Origin: an uncultured Rikenella sp.
GTDB lineage: Bacteria; Bacteroidota; Bacteroidia; Bacteroidales; Rikenellaceae
Assembly (NCBI RefSeq): GCF_910577125.1
Contig: NZ_CAJTMN010000051.1
Coordinates: 1-15,004 of the forward strand
Length of the DNA stretch: 15,004 bases
Reading direction: 5' to 3'
The first letter of the stretch is position 1. Each line of letters starts with the position of its first letter. The notes beneath the pieces were generated by a model. It made no database searches and was not told the DNA's origin. It worked only from the letters and a program-made list of their open reading frames with translations. Below are positions 1 to 5,588 of this stretch, in pieces. Both the position numbers and the translations under genes were made by a program.

Positions 1-2
1 GA

Positions 3-155
3 CAGTCGTCGCTCGATTACACCTCGTTCACGCTGGAGGTTACGCTGGTAACCGGGAAGGTGTTTAATATCGACGGCCTCATTACCCGCGAAGACTACCA
101 GGCGGGCGTCGCTCCGTGGCAGACGCCTCCGCGCAATAAGAACACACAATATTAA
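3..155 (+). CDS. C-terminal end of an unidentified, probably phage, protein (5' truncated)
   Basis: An open frame enters from the left edge and ends at TAA 153-155. It gives 50 residues, with SLDYTSFTLEV near the start, ITREDYQAGVAPW in the middle and NKNTQY at the end. No start codon is in the window. I do not recognise the family. It lies 9 bp before a small membrane/coiled-coil gene and just upstream of lysis-type genes on the same strand. From that context I infer the end of a late phage structural gene (tail, fibre or baseplate), but the sequence alone does not show this. The polar, beta-prone residues are compatible with a structural protein. That the frame is coding is fairly secure, since the other two forward frames hit stops within about 70 bases. 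Confidence 0.6.
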   Translation, partial: QSSLDYTSFTLEVTLVTGKVFNIDGLITREDYQAGVAPWQTPPRNKNTQY

Positions 156-164
156 TAGGGAACT

Positions 165-536
165 ATGACCGAATGGCTGACCAACATTAGCAATCTGTTG
201 AGCGTCCTCTCTGCTGCCGGGCTGCTGGGTGGCGGGGTGTGGATGTATCGCCGCGAAAACCGCCGCATCAAGCAGGCCGAAGCCGCCCGGGCCGAGGCAG
301 ACCTGAACACGCTCGCGGCACACGAGTGGCGAGAAATCGCGGAAAACAGAGAAGTGAAGATTAATAACAAGGATGAAAAGATAGAGGAACTGTACAAAGA
401 GAATAGGGAGTGGCGCGACAAGTACAACGAACTCGAGAGCAAATTACATCGGTTGGAGGTTGAACGCATCAAGGAACAGATCAGAATTTGCAATAAGCCG
501 AAGTGCGCCGACCGGGAACCGCAGTCGGGGTACTAA
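165..536 (+). CDS. Small membrane-anchored coiled-coil phage protein, holin-like candidate
   Basis: This 123-residue protein starts at the ATG 9 bp after the preceding stop. Residues about 8-28 form one hydrophobic segment (SNLLSVLSAAGLLGGGVWMY), followed at once by basic residues (RRENRRIK), so the C-terminal part should stay in the cytoplasm. Residues about 30-108 are rich in E, K, R, A and L with heptad-like spacing, a probable coiled coil. The tail has a Cys pair, ICNKPKCADREP. From memory, proteins of this plan (one TM helix, coiled coil, C-terminal CxxxxC-type end) occur beside lysis genes in Bacteroidales phages. A holin role is inferred only from its place directly before an endolysin and a spanin-like gene. 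A structural or scaffolding role is also possible. Confidence 0.6.
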   Translation: MTEWLTNISNLLSVLSAAGLLGGGVWMYRRENRRIKQAEAARAEADLNTLAAHEWREIAENREVKINNKDEKIEELYKENREWRDKYNELESKLHRLEVERIKEQIRICNKPKCADREPQSGY

Positions 537-553
537 TCATTAAAGAAATAGCC

Positions 554-594
554 GGGGATTTTTGAATAAGCCTCTACTTATTCAAAATCTCCCC
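554..594 (+). other. Long stem-loop between the coiled-coil gene and the endolysin gene
   Basis: The gap 537-620 contains an inverted repeat. TTTTGAATAAG (560-570) pairs with CTTATTCAAAA (577-587) around the loop CCTCTA, and an outer GGGGA pairs with TCCCC across a small bulge. No T-run follows it on the + strand, so it is not a standard intrinsic terminator. It could be an RNA-processing or stability element, or it could tune expression of the downstream lysis genes. Confidence 0.5.
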
Positions 595-620
595 CTCAAA
601 CTAAAAACAACGACACAACC

Positions 621-1034
621 ATGAAATACTTTACCATTGAAGAACTCTGCGCCTCAGATACCGCCCGGCGGCACGGCATTGACAACACGCCGGATGCGGC
701 AAAACGACAGAAACTCCAAACTCTCATCGAACAGCTCTTAGACCCGATCCGGGCGGCGTGGGGCGCGCCGATCGCCGTGAACAGCGGCTACCGCTGCCCG
801 AAACTGAATGCGGCAGTCGGAGGCGTCTCGACCTCCCAGCACCTCAAAGGCGAGGCCGCCGATATTACCGTGGGATCCACTGCCGACAACAAGCGGCTGT
901 TTGACCGGATCGTCGAGCTCCGCGACGAAGGCCGTATCGCTTTCGATCAACTCATCGATGAGTCGGGCTACCGGTGGATCCACATCTCTTATCGGGCCGG
1001 AGCAAATCGGAATCAAATCCTACATCTCAAATGA
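621..1034 (+). CDS. Peptidase M15 family protein, D-Ala-D-Ala carboxypeptidase-type phage endolysin
   Basis: A 137-residue zinc peptidase of the M15A type. NSGYRCPKLN (54-63) is the substrate-side signature. SQHLKGEAAD (72-81) supplies zinc ligands His74 and Asp81, and WIHIS supplies the third, His121. FDQLI (108-112) before it is also typical. The length fits single-domain phage M15 endolysins. There is no signal peptide, so release through a holin is expected. Members of this family cut D-amino-acid-containing bonds of the peptidoglycan stem or cross-bridge. The stop overlaps the next start (ATGA at 1031-1034), so it is probably translationally coupled to the spanin-like lipoprotein. The family call is firm. 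The lysis role rests on the neighbours, since M15 enzymes can also be cellular. Confidence 0.88.
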   Translation: MKYFTIEELCASDTARRHGIDNTPDAAKRQKLQTLIEQLLDPIRAAWGAPIAVNSGYRCPKLNAAVGGVSTSQHLKGEAADITVGSTADNKRLFDRIVELRDEGRIAFDQLIDESGYRWIHISYRAGANRNQILHLK

Positions 1035-1537
1035 AACAAATACTTTTTATAGTGTCAGTCGGTCTCGTATTGACCGGCTGCGCAACCTCGAAGCGGGTGC
1101 ACGACACGTTGCAGACCGCAACCTCGGCCACCGAGCAGGTCGACCTGCGCGCGGAATCCCGCGAGACCATCGAATCCGCCTCGCATACCGAAACCGAATC
1201 CACCACCGCCGAGTCAGAAGATGTTCGCCGGATTGAGCTGGAGTTCGACACGGCCCAGCCGGTGGATTCGGCCACCGGCCTGCCGCCTGTCCGGCGGATC
1301 ACGATCACCGACCACCACCGTAACCGCTCGACCGACACGCGCCAGCAGACGTCCGACACGGTCACGAAACAGCTTGATATAACCCTTCAAGACAGCACCC
1401 GCCGAGAAGTCCGCACGGAGACGCTCGCTGAGCACGATACCCAAAAGAAATCCCGCCCCAGCCGCCTCCCGTGGCTGCTGGGCGGGATCATCCTCGTCGC
1501 CCTCGGCTGGGCGGTATGGAAGAGATGGAGGCGATAA
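1031..1537 (+). CDS. Lipoprotein with C-terminal transmembrane anchor, putative unimolecular spanin
   Basis: A 168-residue protein starting at the ATG that overlaps the endolysin stop (ATGA). An in-frame upstream ATG at 974 lies inside the endolysin gene and would bury the signal peptide, so I reject it. Residues 1-16 are a short signal with lipobox LTGC, and Cys17 is the lipidation site. Residues 20-142 are very polar and rich in T, S, E, D and R, with no cysteines. Residues 148-163 (WLLGGIILVALGWAVW) are a membrane helix followed by the basic tail KRWRR. An N-terminal outer-membrane lipid plus a C-terminal inner-membrane helix is the defining plan of u-spanins such as phage T1 gp11, which fuse outer and inner membranes at the end of lysis. 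The position directly after an endolysin fits. I know of no assigned sequence family, so the function is inferred from architecture and context. Confidence 0.7.
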   Translation: MKQILFIVSVGLVLTGCATSKRVHDTLQTATSATEQVDLRAESRETIESASHTETESTTAESEDVRRIELEFDTAQPVDSATGLPPVRRITITDHHRNRSTDTRQQTSDTVTKQLDITLQDSTRREVRTETLAEHDTQKKSRPSRLPWLLGGIILVALGWAVWKRWRR

Positions 1538-1540
1538 AAG

Positions 1541-1560
1541 TAGTCCCCCTTTTAGTCCCC
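1541..1560 (+). repeat. Tandem TAGTCCCC direct repeat at the prophage edge
   Basis: TAGTCCCC occurs at 1541-1548 and again at 1553-1560, exactly 12 bp apart, between the last phage-side gene and tRNA-Leu. Short direct repeats beside an integration site can be integrase arm sites, but two copies of 8 bp are weak evidence. Confidence 0.3.
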
Positions 1561-1568
1561 TGTAAAAT

Positions 1569-1607
1569 AAAAAAAAGCTGCTAATCAAACGATTAACAGC
1601 CTTTTTT
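1569..1607. terminator. Bidirectional intrinsic terminator between prophage end and tRNA-Leu
   Basis: GCTGCTAATC (1577-1586) pairs with GATTAACAGC (1591-1600) around the loop AAAC, with one C/A mismatch. The stem is followed by six T on the + strand (1602-1607) and, read on the - strand, by eight T (1576 back to 1569). It can end the rightward lysis transcript and the leftward tRNA-Leu transcript, which finishes 9 bp before the stem. Confidence 0.8.
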
Positions 1608-1608
1608 G

Positions 1609-1690
1609 TGCCCAGGACAGGAATCGAACCTGCACGCCTTGCGGCACACGCACCTGAAACGTGCGCGTCTACCTATTCCGCCACCTGGGC
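1609..1690 (-). tRNA. tRNA-Leu (anticodon CAG)
   Basis: The - strand folds as a class II tRNA. The acceptor GCCCAGG pairs with CCTGGGC, with discriminator A at 1609. The D-arm is GCGGAATAGGTAGACGC. The anticodon stem CACGT/GCGTG encloses the loop TTCAGGT, giving anticodon CAG. A long variable arm has GCC-GCAA-GGC. The T-arm is GCAGG-TTCGATT-CCTGT. The long variable arm and the likeness to E. coli tRNA-Leu(CAG) fix the identity. The 3' CCA is not encoded. The 3' end points toward the phage genes, the usual geometry when an element has integrated into a tRNA 3' end. Confidence 0.95.
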
Positions 1691-1722
1691 AAAAAGAAGC
1701 GCATCTGAAGCGGATGCGGGGA

Positions 1723-1754
1723 CAAATGTAGAGGTTTCTTTCGAGAACGCCAAA
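1723..1754 (-). promoter_or_regulatory. Bacteroidota-type promoter of tRNA-Leu
   Basis: On the - strand the -7 box TACATTTG (1723-1730) matches TAnnTTTG exactly. A -33 TTTG (1751-1754) lies 20 bp upstream, the preferred spacing. Transcription would start near 1716, about 26 nt before the mature tRNA 5' end. It is the most complete promoter in the window and supports a Bacteroidota origin. Confidence 0.75.
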
Positions 1755-1836
1755 TTTTCGGAGCGGAAATTTTCGTCCCGCACCCCGATTTTGCGGTTTT
1801 CCTCTGTCGGAGAGCCCTGTAGGCGGGCCGGAGCAG

Positions 1837-2529
1837 CTAAAAAATCTCCTTCAGCGCCCGCAGATCCCGAATCTCGTGCCGCGGTTGCTGGTCGTGTTCG
1901 ATCCCCCGGAAGTTGACGAACACCGACGGCATCCCCACCGTCGAAGCCCCGTAAATGTCCGTGTAGACATCGTCCCCGATCATGATGCACTCGTCCGGCC
2001 CCACCTCTGCCTTCCGCATCGCGTATTCGAAGATCCCCGGATTCGGCTTCCCGATCCCCGCAAACTCAGACGTCGTGATCCGGTCGAAAAACGGCTTCAG
2101 CCCCGCATGCTCCACCTTCAGGAACTGCACCTCGTTGAACCCGTTCGTAATCAGCGACATCGGATACCCCTTCGTCTTCAGGTACTCCAGCACCTCCAGC
2201 GAGTGCGGCATCAGCGTGTTGCACGTCGGCGAAATCCGCAGGTACTCGTTGCTCATGTCCATCGCCATCCGCTCGTCATGGATGCCCGCCGACTCCAACA
2301 GCCGTACGAACCGCTGGTTGCGCAGCGTCTCCCGATCCACGATTCCGTCCCTGTATTCCGTCCACAGCCGCTGGTTGATCTCCCGGAACGTCTCGTAATA
2401 CGAGTCGAAATCCGGATACCGGTCGCCCAGTCCGAACGCCGCGAACAGTTCGCGCTGAGCCGTCTCCTGATTGGTGCGCACATCCCAGAACGTGTCGTCC
2501 AGGTCGAAAAAAAGATGCTTGTACTCCAT
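1837..2529 (-). CDS. HAD-superfamily hydrolase, YjjG-like nucleotidase
   Basis: A 230-residue protein if started at MEYKHLFFDLDD. The open frame extends 14 codons further, but that stretch crosses the probable promoter box at 2552-2559, so the inner ATG is preferred. HAD motif I is DLDDT (Asp9 nucleophile, Asp11 acid/base), motif II is LITNG (Thr128), motif III is Lys161 in GKPNPG, and motif IV is GDDVYTD (185-191). Between motifs I and II is an all-helical C1 cap (about 20-110). FDLDDTxWD is typical of the YjjG/YfnB subgroup, cytoplasmic phosphatases that hydrolyse nucleoside monophosphates, including non-canonical ones. The exact substrate cannot be read from the sequence. It is transcribed divergently from dnaK, across a 169-bp gap. 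Confidence 0.85.
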   Translation of the reverse strand: MEYKHLFFDLDDTFWDVRTNQETAQRELFAAFGLGDRYPDFDSYYETFREINQRLWTEYRDGIVDRETLRNQRFVRLLESAGIHDERMAMDMSNEYLRISPTCNTLMPHSLEVLEYLKTKGYPMSLITNGFNEVQFLKVEHAGLKPFFDRITTSEFAGIGKPNPGIFEYAMRKAEVGPDECIMIGDDVYTDIYGASTVGMPSVFVNFRGIEHDQQPRHEIRDLRALKEIF

Positions 2530-2551
2530 AGAATGGAACGAGATTTGGTAA

Positions 2552-2559
2552 CAAAAATA
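2552..2559 (-). promoter_or_regulatory. Candidate -7 promoter box of the HAD hydrolase gene
   Basis: The - strand reads TATTTTTG, a full match to TAnnTTTG, 22 bp before the preferred start codon. No clear -33 TTTG is seen at 19-20 bp spacing, so this is a moderate call. Confidence 0.5.
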
Positions 2560-2632
2560 GGGAAAATTCATGGAAAATCATGCGGCCGGGCGACGTGACA
2601 AACGCGGCTGACATTTTGGCATAAATTCGGTT

Positions 2633-2647
2633 TGGCACGACACTTGT
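2633..2647 (+). promoter_or_regulatory. Sigma-54-like promoter upstream of dnaK
   Basis: TGGCACGACACTTGT has the sigma-54 layout: TGGCAC, five bases, then TTGT where TTGC is consensus. The -24 GG is at 2634-2635 and the -12 element at 2646-2647, with the standard 10 bases between. Only the last -12 base deviates. Transcription would begin near 2659, leaving a 40-nt leader. No TAnnTTTG box or CIRCE-type repeat is seen in the 169-bp gap, so this is the best promoter candidate for dnaK. Confidence 0.5.
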
Positions 2648-2698
2648 AGGGAAAGAGTCCGATTGAACACGAAATAAACAAATAAAATACATACTGTC

Positions 2699-4618
2699 AT
2701 GGGAAAAATTATCGGTATCGACCTCGGGACCACCAATTCATGCGTTGCCGTTATGGAAGGCAACGAACCCGTCGTCATTCCTAACAGCGAGGGGCATCGC
2801 ACCACCCCTTCGGTCGTGGCATTCACCGAAAACGGAGAACGCAAGGTCGGAGACCCGGCCAAGCGGCAGGCGATCACCAACCCGAAACGGACGATCTTCT
2901 CCATCAAACGTTTCATGGGCGAGACCTACGACCAGGTCAAAAACGAACTCGGTCGTGTGCCTTATGTCGTGAAAGACGAACACGGCGTGCCGCGGATCGA
3001 CATCGACGGACGGCTCTACAGCCCGCAGGAAATCTCGGCCATGGTGCTTCAGAAAATGAAGAAAACCGCCGAAGATTATCTGGGGCAGGAAGTGACCGAA
3101 GCGGTGATCACCGTGCCGGCTTACTTCAACGACTCGCAGCGACAGGCCACCAAGGAGGCCGGCGAAATCGCAGGCTTGAAGGTGGCGCGGATCATCAACG
3201 AACCGACCGCCGCCGCGCTGGCCTACGGGCTCGAAAAGTCCGACAAGGACATGAAGATCGCCGTGTATGACCTCGGTGGGGGGACGTTCGATATCTCGAT
3301 CCTCGAACTGGGCGACGGCGTCTTCGAAGTGAAATCCACCAACGGGGATACGCACCTCGGGGGGGACGACTTCGACCACGTGATCATCGACTGGCTGGCC
3401 GGCGAGTTCGAAGCCCAGCACCATGTCGACCTGCGGAAAGACCCGATGGCTTTGCAGCGGCTGAAAGAGGCTGCCGAAAAGGCCAAGATCGAACTGTCGA
3501 GCGCTACCGAAACGGAAATCAACCTGCCGTACATCATGCCGATCGACGGCGTGCCGCAGCACTTGGTGACCAAGCTGTCGCGGGCGAAATTCGAACAGTT
3601 GGCGGATAAGCTGATCCACGCTACGATCGAACCGTGCCGCAAGGCGCTGGAAGATGCCGGTCTGACGGCTTCGCAGATCGACGACGTGATTTTGGTCGGC
3701 GGTTCGACCCGTATCCCGGCCATCCAGCAGGTCGTTAAGGACTTCTTCGGCAAAGAGCCGTCGAAGAGCGTCAACCCGGACGAAGTGGTCGCTATCGGGG
3801 CGGCTATCCAGGGGGGTGTCCTGACCGGCGAGGTGAAGGATGTCCTGCTGCTCGACGTGACCCCGCTGTCGCTCGGGATCGAAACGATGGGCGGCGTGAT
3901 GACCAAACTGATCGACGCCAACACCACGATTCCGAACCGCAAGTCGGAGGTCTTCAGTACGGCGACGGACAACCAGCCGTCGGTCGAAATCCACGTCTTG
4001 CAGGGCGAACGTCAGATGGCGCGCGACAACAAGACCATCGGTCGGTTCCATCTGGACGGGATTCCGGCAGCGCCGCGCGGTGTGCCGCAGATCGAGGTGA
4101 CTTTCGACATCGACGCCAACGGGATTCTGAACGTCTCGGCCAAGGACAAGGGGACGGGCAAGGAGCAGAGCATCCGGATCGAAGCCTCGTCGGGGCTGAG
4201 CGAAGCCGAAATCGAACGGATGCGTGCCGAAGCCAAAGCCAACGAGGCTAAGGATAAGGAGGAACGCGAACGGGTCGATAAGATCAACGGTGCCGACTCG
4301 CTGATTTTCAGCACCGAAAAGCAGCTCAAAGAGTACGGCGACAAGATTCCGGCAGACAAGAAGTCGGCGATCGAAACGGCGTTGAACGGCCTGAAAGAGG
4401 CGCACAAGTCTCAGAATCTGGCTGATATCGACAAGTATTCCGAAGGGCTGAACGCCGCATGGCAGGCAGCATCTCAGGATATCTACAATGCGGGGAACGC
4501 CGCAGGCGGCGCTTCTTCGACCGGCGGTGCGGGAGCTTCGGGTTCGACCGGTTCGGCCTCGCAGGCGCAGCCGGAAGATGACGGGCCGCATGACGTGGAA
4601 TTCGAAGAGGTGAAATAA
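2699..4618 (+). CDS. dnaK: Molecular chaperone DnaK (Hsp70)
   Basis: A 639-residue cytoplasmic Hsp70, the same length as E. coli DnaK. The N-terminal nucleotide-binding domain (about 1-385) starts with the phosphate loop GIDLGTTNSCVAV and carries the second phosphate motif YDLGGGTFDIS and the adenosine motif VILVGGSTRIP. The interdomain linker DVLLLDVTPLSLGIE follows, then the beta substrate-binding domain and the helical lid (about 505-605). A Gly/Ser/Ala-rich stretch leads to the terminal EEVK, the end typical of bacterial DnaK. It folds, disaggregates and protects proteins with DnaJ and GrpE, neither of which is adjacent here. The gene stands alone, diverging from the HAD gene and closed by its own terminator. 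The identification is essentially certain. Confidence 0.98.
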   Translation: MGKIIGIDLGTTNSCVAVMEGNEPVVIPNSEGHRTTPSVVAFTENGERKVGDPAKRQAITNPKRTIFSIKRFMGETYDQVKNELGRVPYVVKDEHGVPRIDIDGRLYSPQEISAMVLQKMKKTAEDYLGQEVTEAVITVPAYFNDSQRQATKEAGEIAGLKVARIINEPTAAALAYGLEKSDKDMKIAVYDLGGGTFDISILELGDGVFEVKSTNGDTHLGGDDFDHVIIDWLAGEFEAQHHVDLRKDPMALQRLKEAAEKAKIELSSATETEINLPYIMPIDGVPQHLVTKLSRAKFEQLADKLIHATIEPCRKALEDAGLTASQIDDVILVGGSTRIPAIQQVVKDFFGKEPSKSVNPDEVVAIGAAIQGGVLTGEVKDVLLLDVTPLSLGIETMGGVMTKLIDANTTIPNRKSEVFSTATDNQPSVEIHVLQGERQMARDNKTIGRFHLDGIPAAPRGVPQIEVTFDIDANGILNVSAKDKGTGKEQSIRIEASSGLSEAEIERMRAEAKANEAKDKEERERVDKINGADSLIFSTEKQLKEYGDKIPADKKSAIETALNGLKEAHKSQNLADIDKYSEGLNAAWQAASQDIYNAGNAAGGASSTGGAGASGSTGSASQAQPEDDGPHDVEFEEVK

Positions 4619-4657
4619 CATACGGATAGCCGTGTGTCATTCATCGGGATAGTCGGG

Positions 4658-4699
4658 CGTGTCAGGTCTCCGCATAGGAGACCTGACACGAACGTTTTT
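4658..4699 (+). terminator. Intrinsic terminator of dnaK
   Basis: A perfect 14-bp stem (4658-4671 with 4677-4690, centre GGTCTCC/GGAGACC) has the loop GCATA. Five T at 4695-4699 follow after AACG. It lies 40 bp after the dnaK stop, so dnaK is monocistronic. Confidence 0.85.
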
Positions 4700-4827
4700 G
4701 CAGGAGTCTGTCGGTGATTTTTTGTGCGAAGTTTGTCTGAGTTTCGGGGTGTCCACGGTTTGAGTCCTGCGGAGCCTAAGGCGCGCAAACAGAGAACGAG
4801 GCGAAGAGTTGGGCTGAGCAAAAAAGT

Positions 4828-4846
4828 GGAAATGCGAAGCATTTCC
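4828..4846 (+). repeat. Small covarying hairpin, copy 1
   Basis: GGAAATGC-GAA-GCATTTCC is a perfect 8-bp stem directly before the CCCGTCCACGGGACG block. The two equivalent positions (8944-8961 and 13516-13532) hold different stems that also pair perfectly. Confidence 0.6.
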
Positions 4847-4906
4847 CGTCCACGGGACGTGGGGCCCGCGCGGCCCGAGCGCAGTACCCTCAAACCAACC
4901 GCGCGC
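4845..4906 (+). repeat. 62-nt GC-rich block, copy 1 (identical to copy at 13532-13593)
   Basis: It starts CCCGTCCACGGGACGTGGGG and ends CAAACCAACCGCGCGC. All 62 bases are identical at 13532-13593. The first 24 bases recur at 8961-8984 and the last part at 14563-14604. The first bases form a CCCGTCCACGGG self-complementary turn. It is not coding in any conserved phase. Confidence 0.85.
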
Positions 4907-4919
4907 CACGCCTAAAGAA

Positions 4920-4963
4920 GCGATTCAGCTATTTCGGCAGTGAGCCGAAATAGAATGAATCGC
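4920..4963 (+). repeat. Bulged hairpin, copy 1 (divergent arms)
   Basis: The outer arms GCGATTCA (4920-4927) and TGAATCGC (4956-4963) pair fully. The inner arms CTATTTCGGC (4929-4938) and GCCGAAATAG (4944-4953) pair fully around the loop AGTGA. Two unpaired A (4954-4955) sit between the arms on the 3' side. The flanks CGCGCGCCACGCCTAAA and AAGGCGCGCG are those of the other copies, but the arms share almost no sequence with them, so it is the fold that is kept. Confidence 0.7.
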
Positions 4964-5020
4964 GCAAGGCGCGCGGGAAAAGTGCGAACAATGCTCGCTC
5001 CGCGCTCGACTGCTGAAGTA

Positions 5021-5063
5021 GGAAATTATTCAAACGCGTGTTTCGCGTTTGGATAAGATTTCC
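5021..5063 (+). repeat. Bulged hairpin, copy 2
   Basis: GGAAAT...ATTCAAACGCG pairs with CGCGTTTGGAT...ATTTCC around the loop TGTTT. The 3' arm carries two extra bases next to AAGA, as in the other copies. The tip AAACGCG/CGCGTTT differs from copies 3, 5, 6, 7 and 8 but still pairs. Confidence 0.7.
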
Positions 5064-5103
5064 GTCAGCGCGCGGGAAAAGCATTTAAAGTGGCAGAGTT
5101 GTA

Positions 5104-5214
5104 GCGGGCCGAAGCCTGCGGGTGCCCAAACGAGCGTAGCGAGTTGCGGGCCTCCCGCTGGGGGAGGCTCTCGGCCCGCGCGCCCCTTGCGGGTCGCAGG
5201 GTTTGGGCTTTGGG
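5104..5214 (+). repeat. Nested GC-rich hairpin module, copy 1
   Basis: The core TTGCGGGCCTCCCGCTGGGG folds with the following GGAGGC...GGCCCGC. A second hairpin, GCGCCCC-TTGC-GGGTCGC, and GTTTGGGCTTTGG follow. The same order occurs on the - strand at 14745-14677, and the first half on the - strand at 9524-9451. Confidence 0.65.
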
Positions 5215-5233
5215 GTTGTGTCCGCGCGCCTTT

Positions 5234-5279
5234 GGGAAATCTTGTCAAAATGCACGAGTGCATTTTGACAAGATTTCCC
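5234..5279 (-). repeat. Bulged hairpin, copy 3 (inverted, perfect palindrome)
   Basis: Two 22-nt arms (5234-5255 and 5258-5279) are perfectly complementary across the central GA. The tip is AAAATGCAC/GTGCATTTT and the base is GGGAAATC/GATTTCCC. Its flanks (GGCGTCGGCGCGCG on the right, CGCGCGCCTTTG on the left) show that it is reversed relative to the other copies. It alone has TT opposite the AA bulge. Confidence 0.8.
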
Positions 5280-5374
5280 TCTTAAGGCGTCGGCGCGCGG
5301 TCAAGCTTCGACTGGCCTCGGGCCGGCCGGGCCCTGCGTGCCCGCGGTGGGCAATTGGCCGCCTTTGCCCCCGT

Positions 5375-5577
5375 TTATTCCGAGAGGCAACGCAACTGAA
5401 AACCGAGGACGCGATTGTGCGTGCCGCCGGGGCTGAACCATGCCATTCCGAAATCCAAGTACATGCTATTGGTACTGCTGACCGTCGAAGACCAGTTGTA
5501 ACCGCCCTTGCCGACATCAAACAGTGCACCCGTATCTCGATAGCGGCAGCCCGGGGCGGGCTGAAGAGATACCAAAC
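5375..5577 (-). pseudogene. FISUMP-like C-terminal fragment 1 (no start, silent)
   Basis: The - strand encodes PAPGCRYRDTGALF, then GGYNWSSTVSSTNSMYLDF, and ends LGFQLRCLSE before TAA (5375-5377). The pattern (PAPG, WSS, alternating hydrophobics, terminal RCxxE) is that of the FISUMP/major-paralogous C-terminal domain of Bacteroidota surface proteins, which has a C-type-lectin-like fold. Upstream of PAPG, likeness to fragment 2 survives only as TTTGGTATC (WY), then an apparent 8-bp insertion, and it ends about 12 bp before the dehydrogenase start codon. There is no N-terminal part, signal peptide or plausible start, so it cannot make a normal protein. It reads as a displaced 3' cassette. Its 3' side runs into array I. 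Confidence 0.7.
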
Positions 5578-5588
5578 CTTTCCGAAAC

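Larger units (their letters stand above)
4740..5374. repeat. GC-rich intergenic hairpin-repeat array I (no gene seen)
   Basis: This 635-bp gap between the dnaK terminator and FISUMP fragment 1 has open frames in several phases but none with recognisable protein content. It is built of modules that recur elsewhere in the window. In order they are a GAGTCCTGCG...GGCGCGC segment (4762-4801), a small hairpin (4828-4846), the 62-nt block at 4845-4906, bulged hairpins at 4920-4963 and 5021-5063, the nested hairpin module at 5104-5214, and an inverted bulged-hairpin copy at 5234-5279. The stretch 5341-5361 matches 21 of 21 bases downstream of fragment 4 (14489-14509) in the same orientation relative to its fragment. 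The left part points rightward. The right part points leftward, as the 3' tail of fragment 1. Confidence 0.75.

Noticed and set aside
974..1030. Upstream start for the spanin-like lipoprotein
   Set aside because: It lies inside the endolysin gene and would put 19 residues before the signal peptide. The ATGA overlap start is normal for coupled genes.
2738..4621. 627-residue open frame on the - strand opposite dnaK
   Set aside because: It is an artefact of biased codon use in dnaK. It is low in complexity, with no domain or plausible start region, while the + frame is an unmistakable DnaK.
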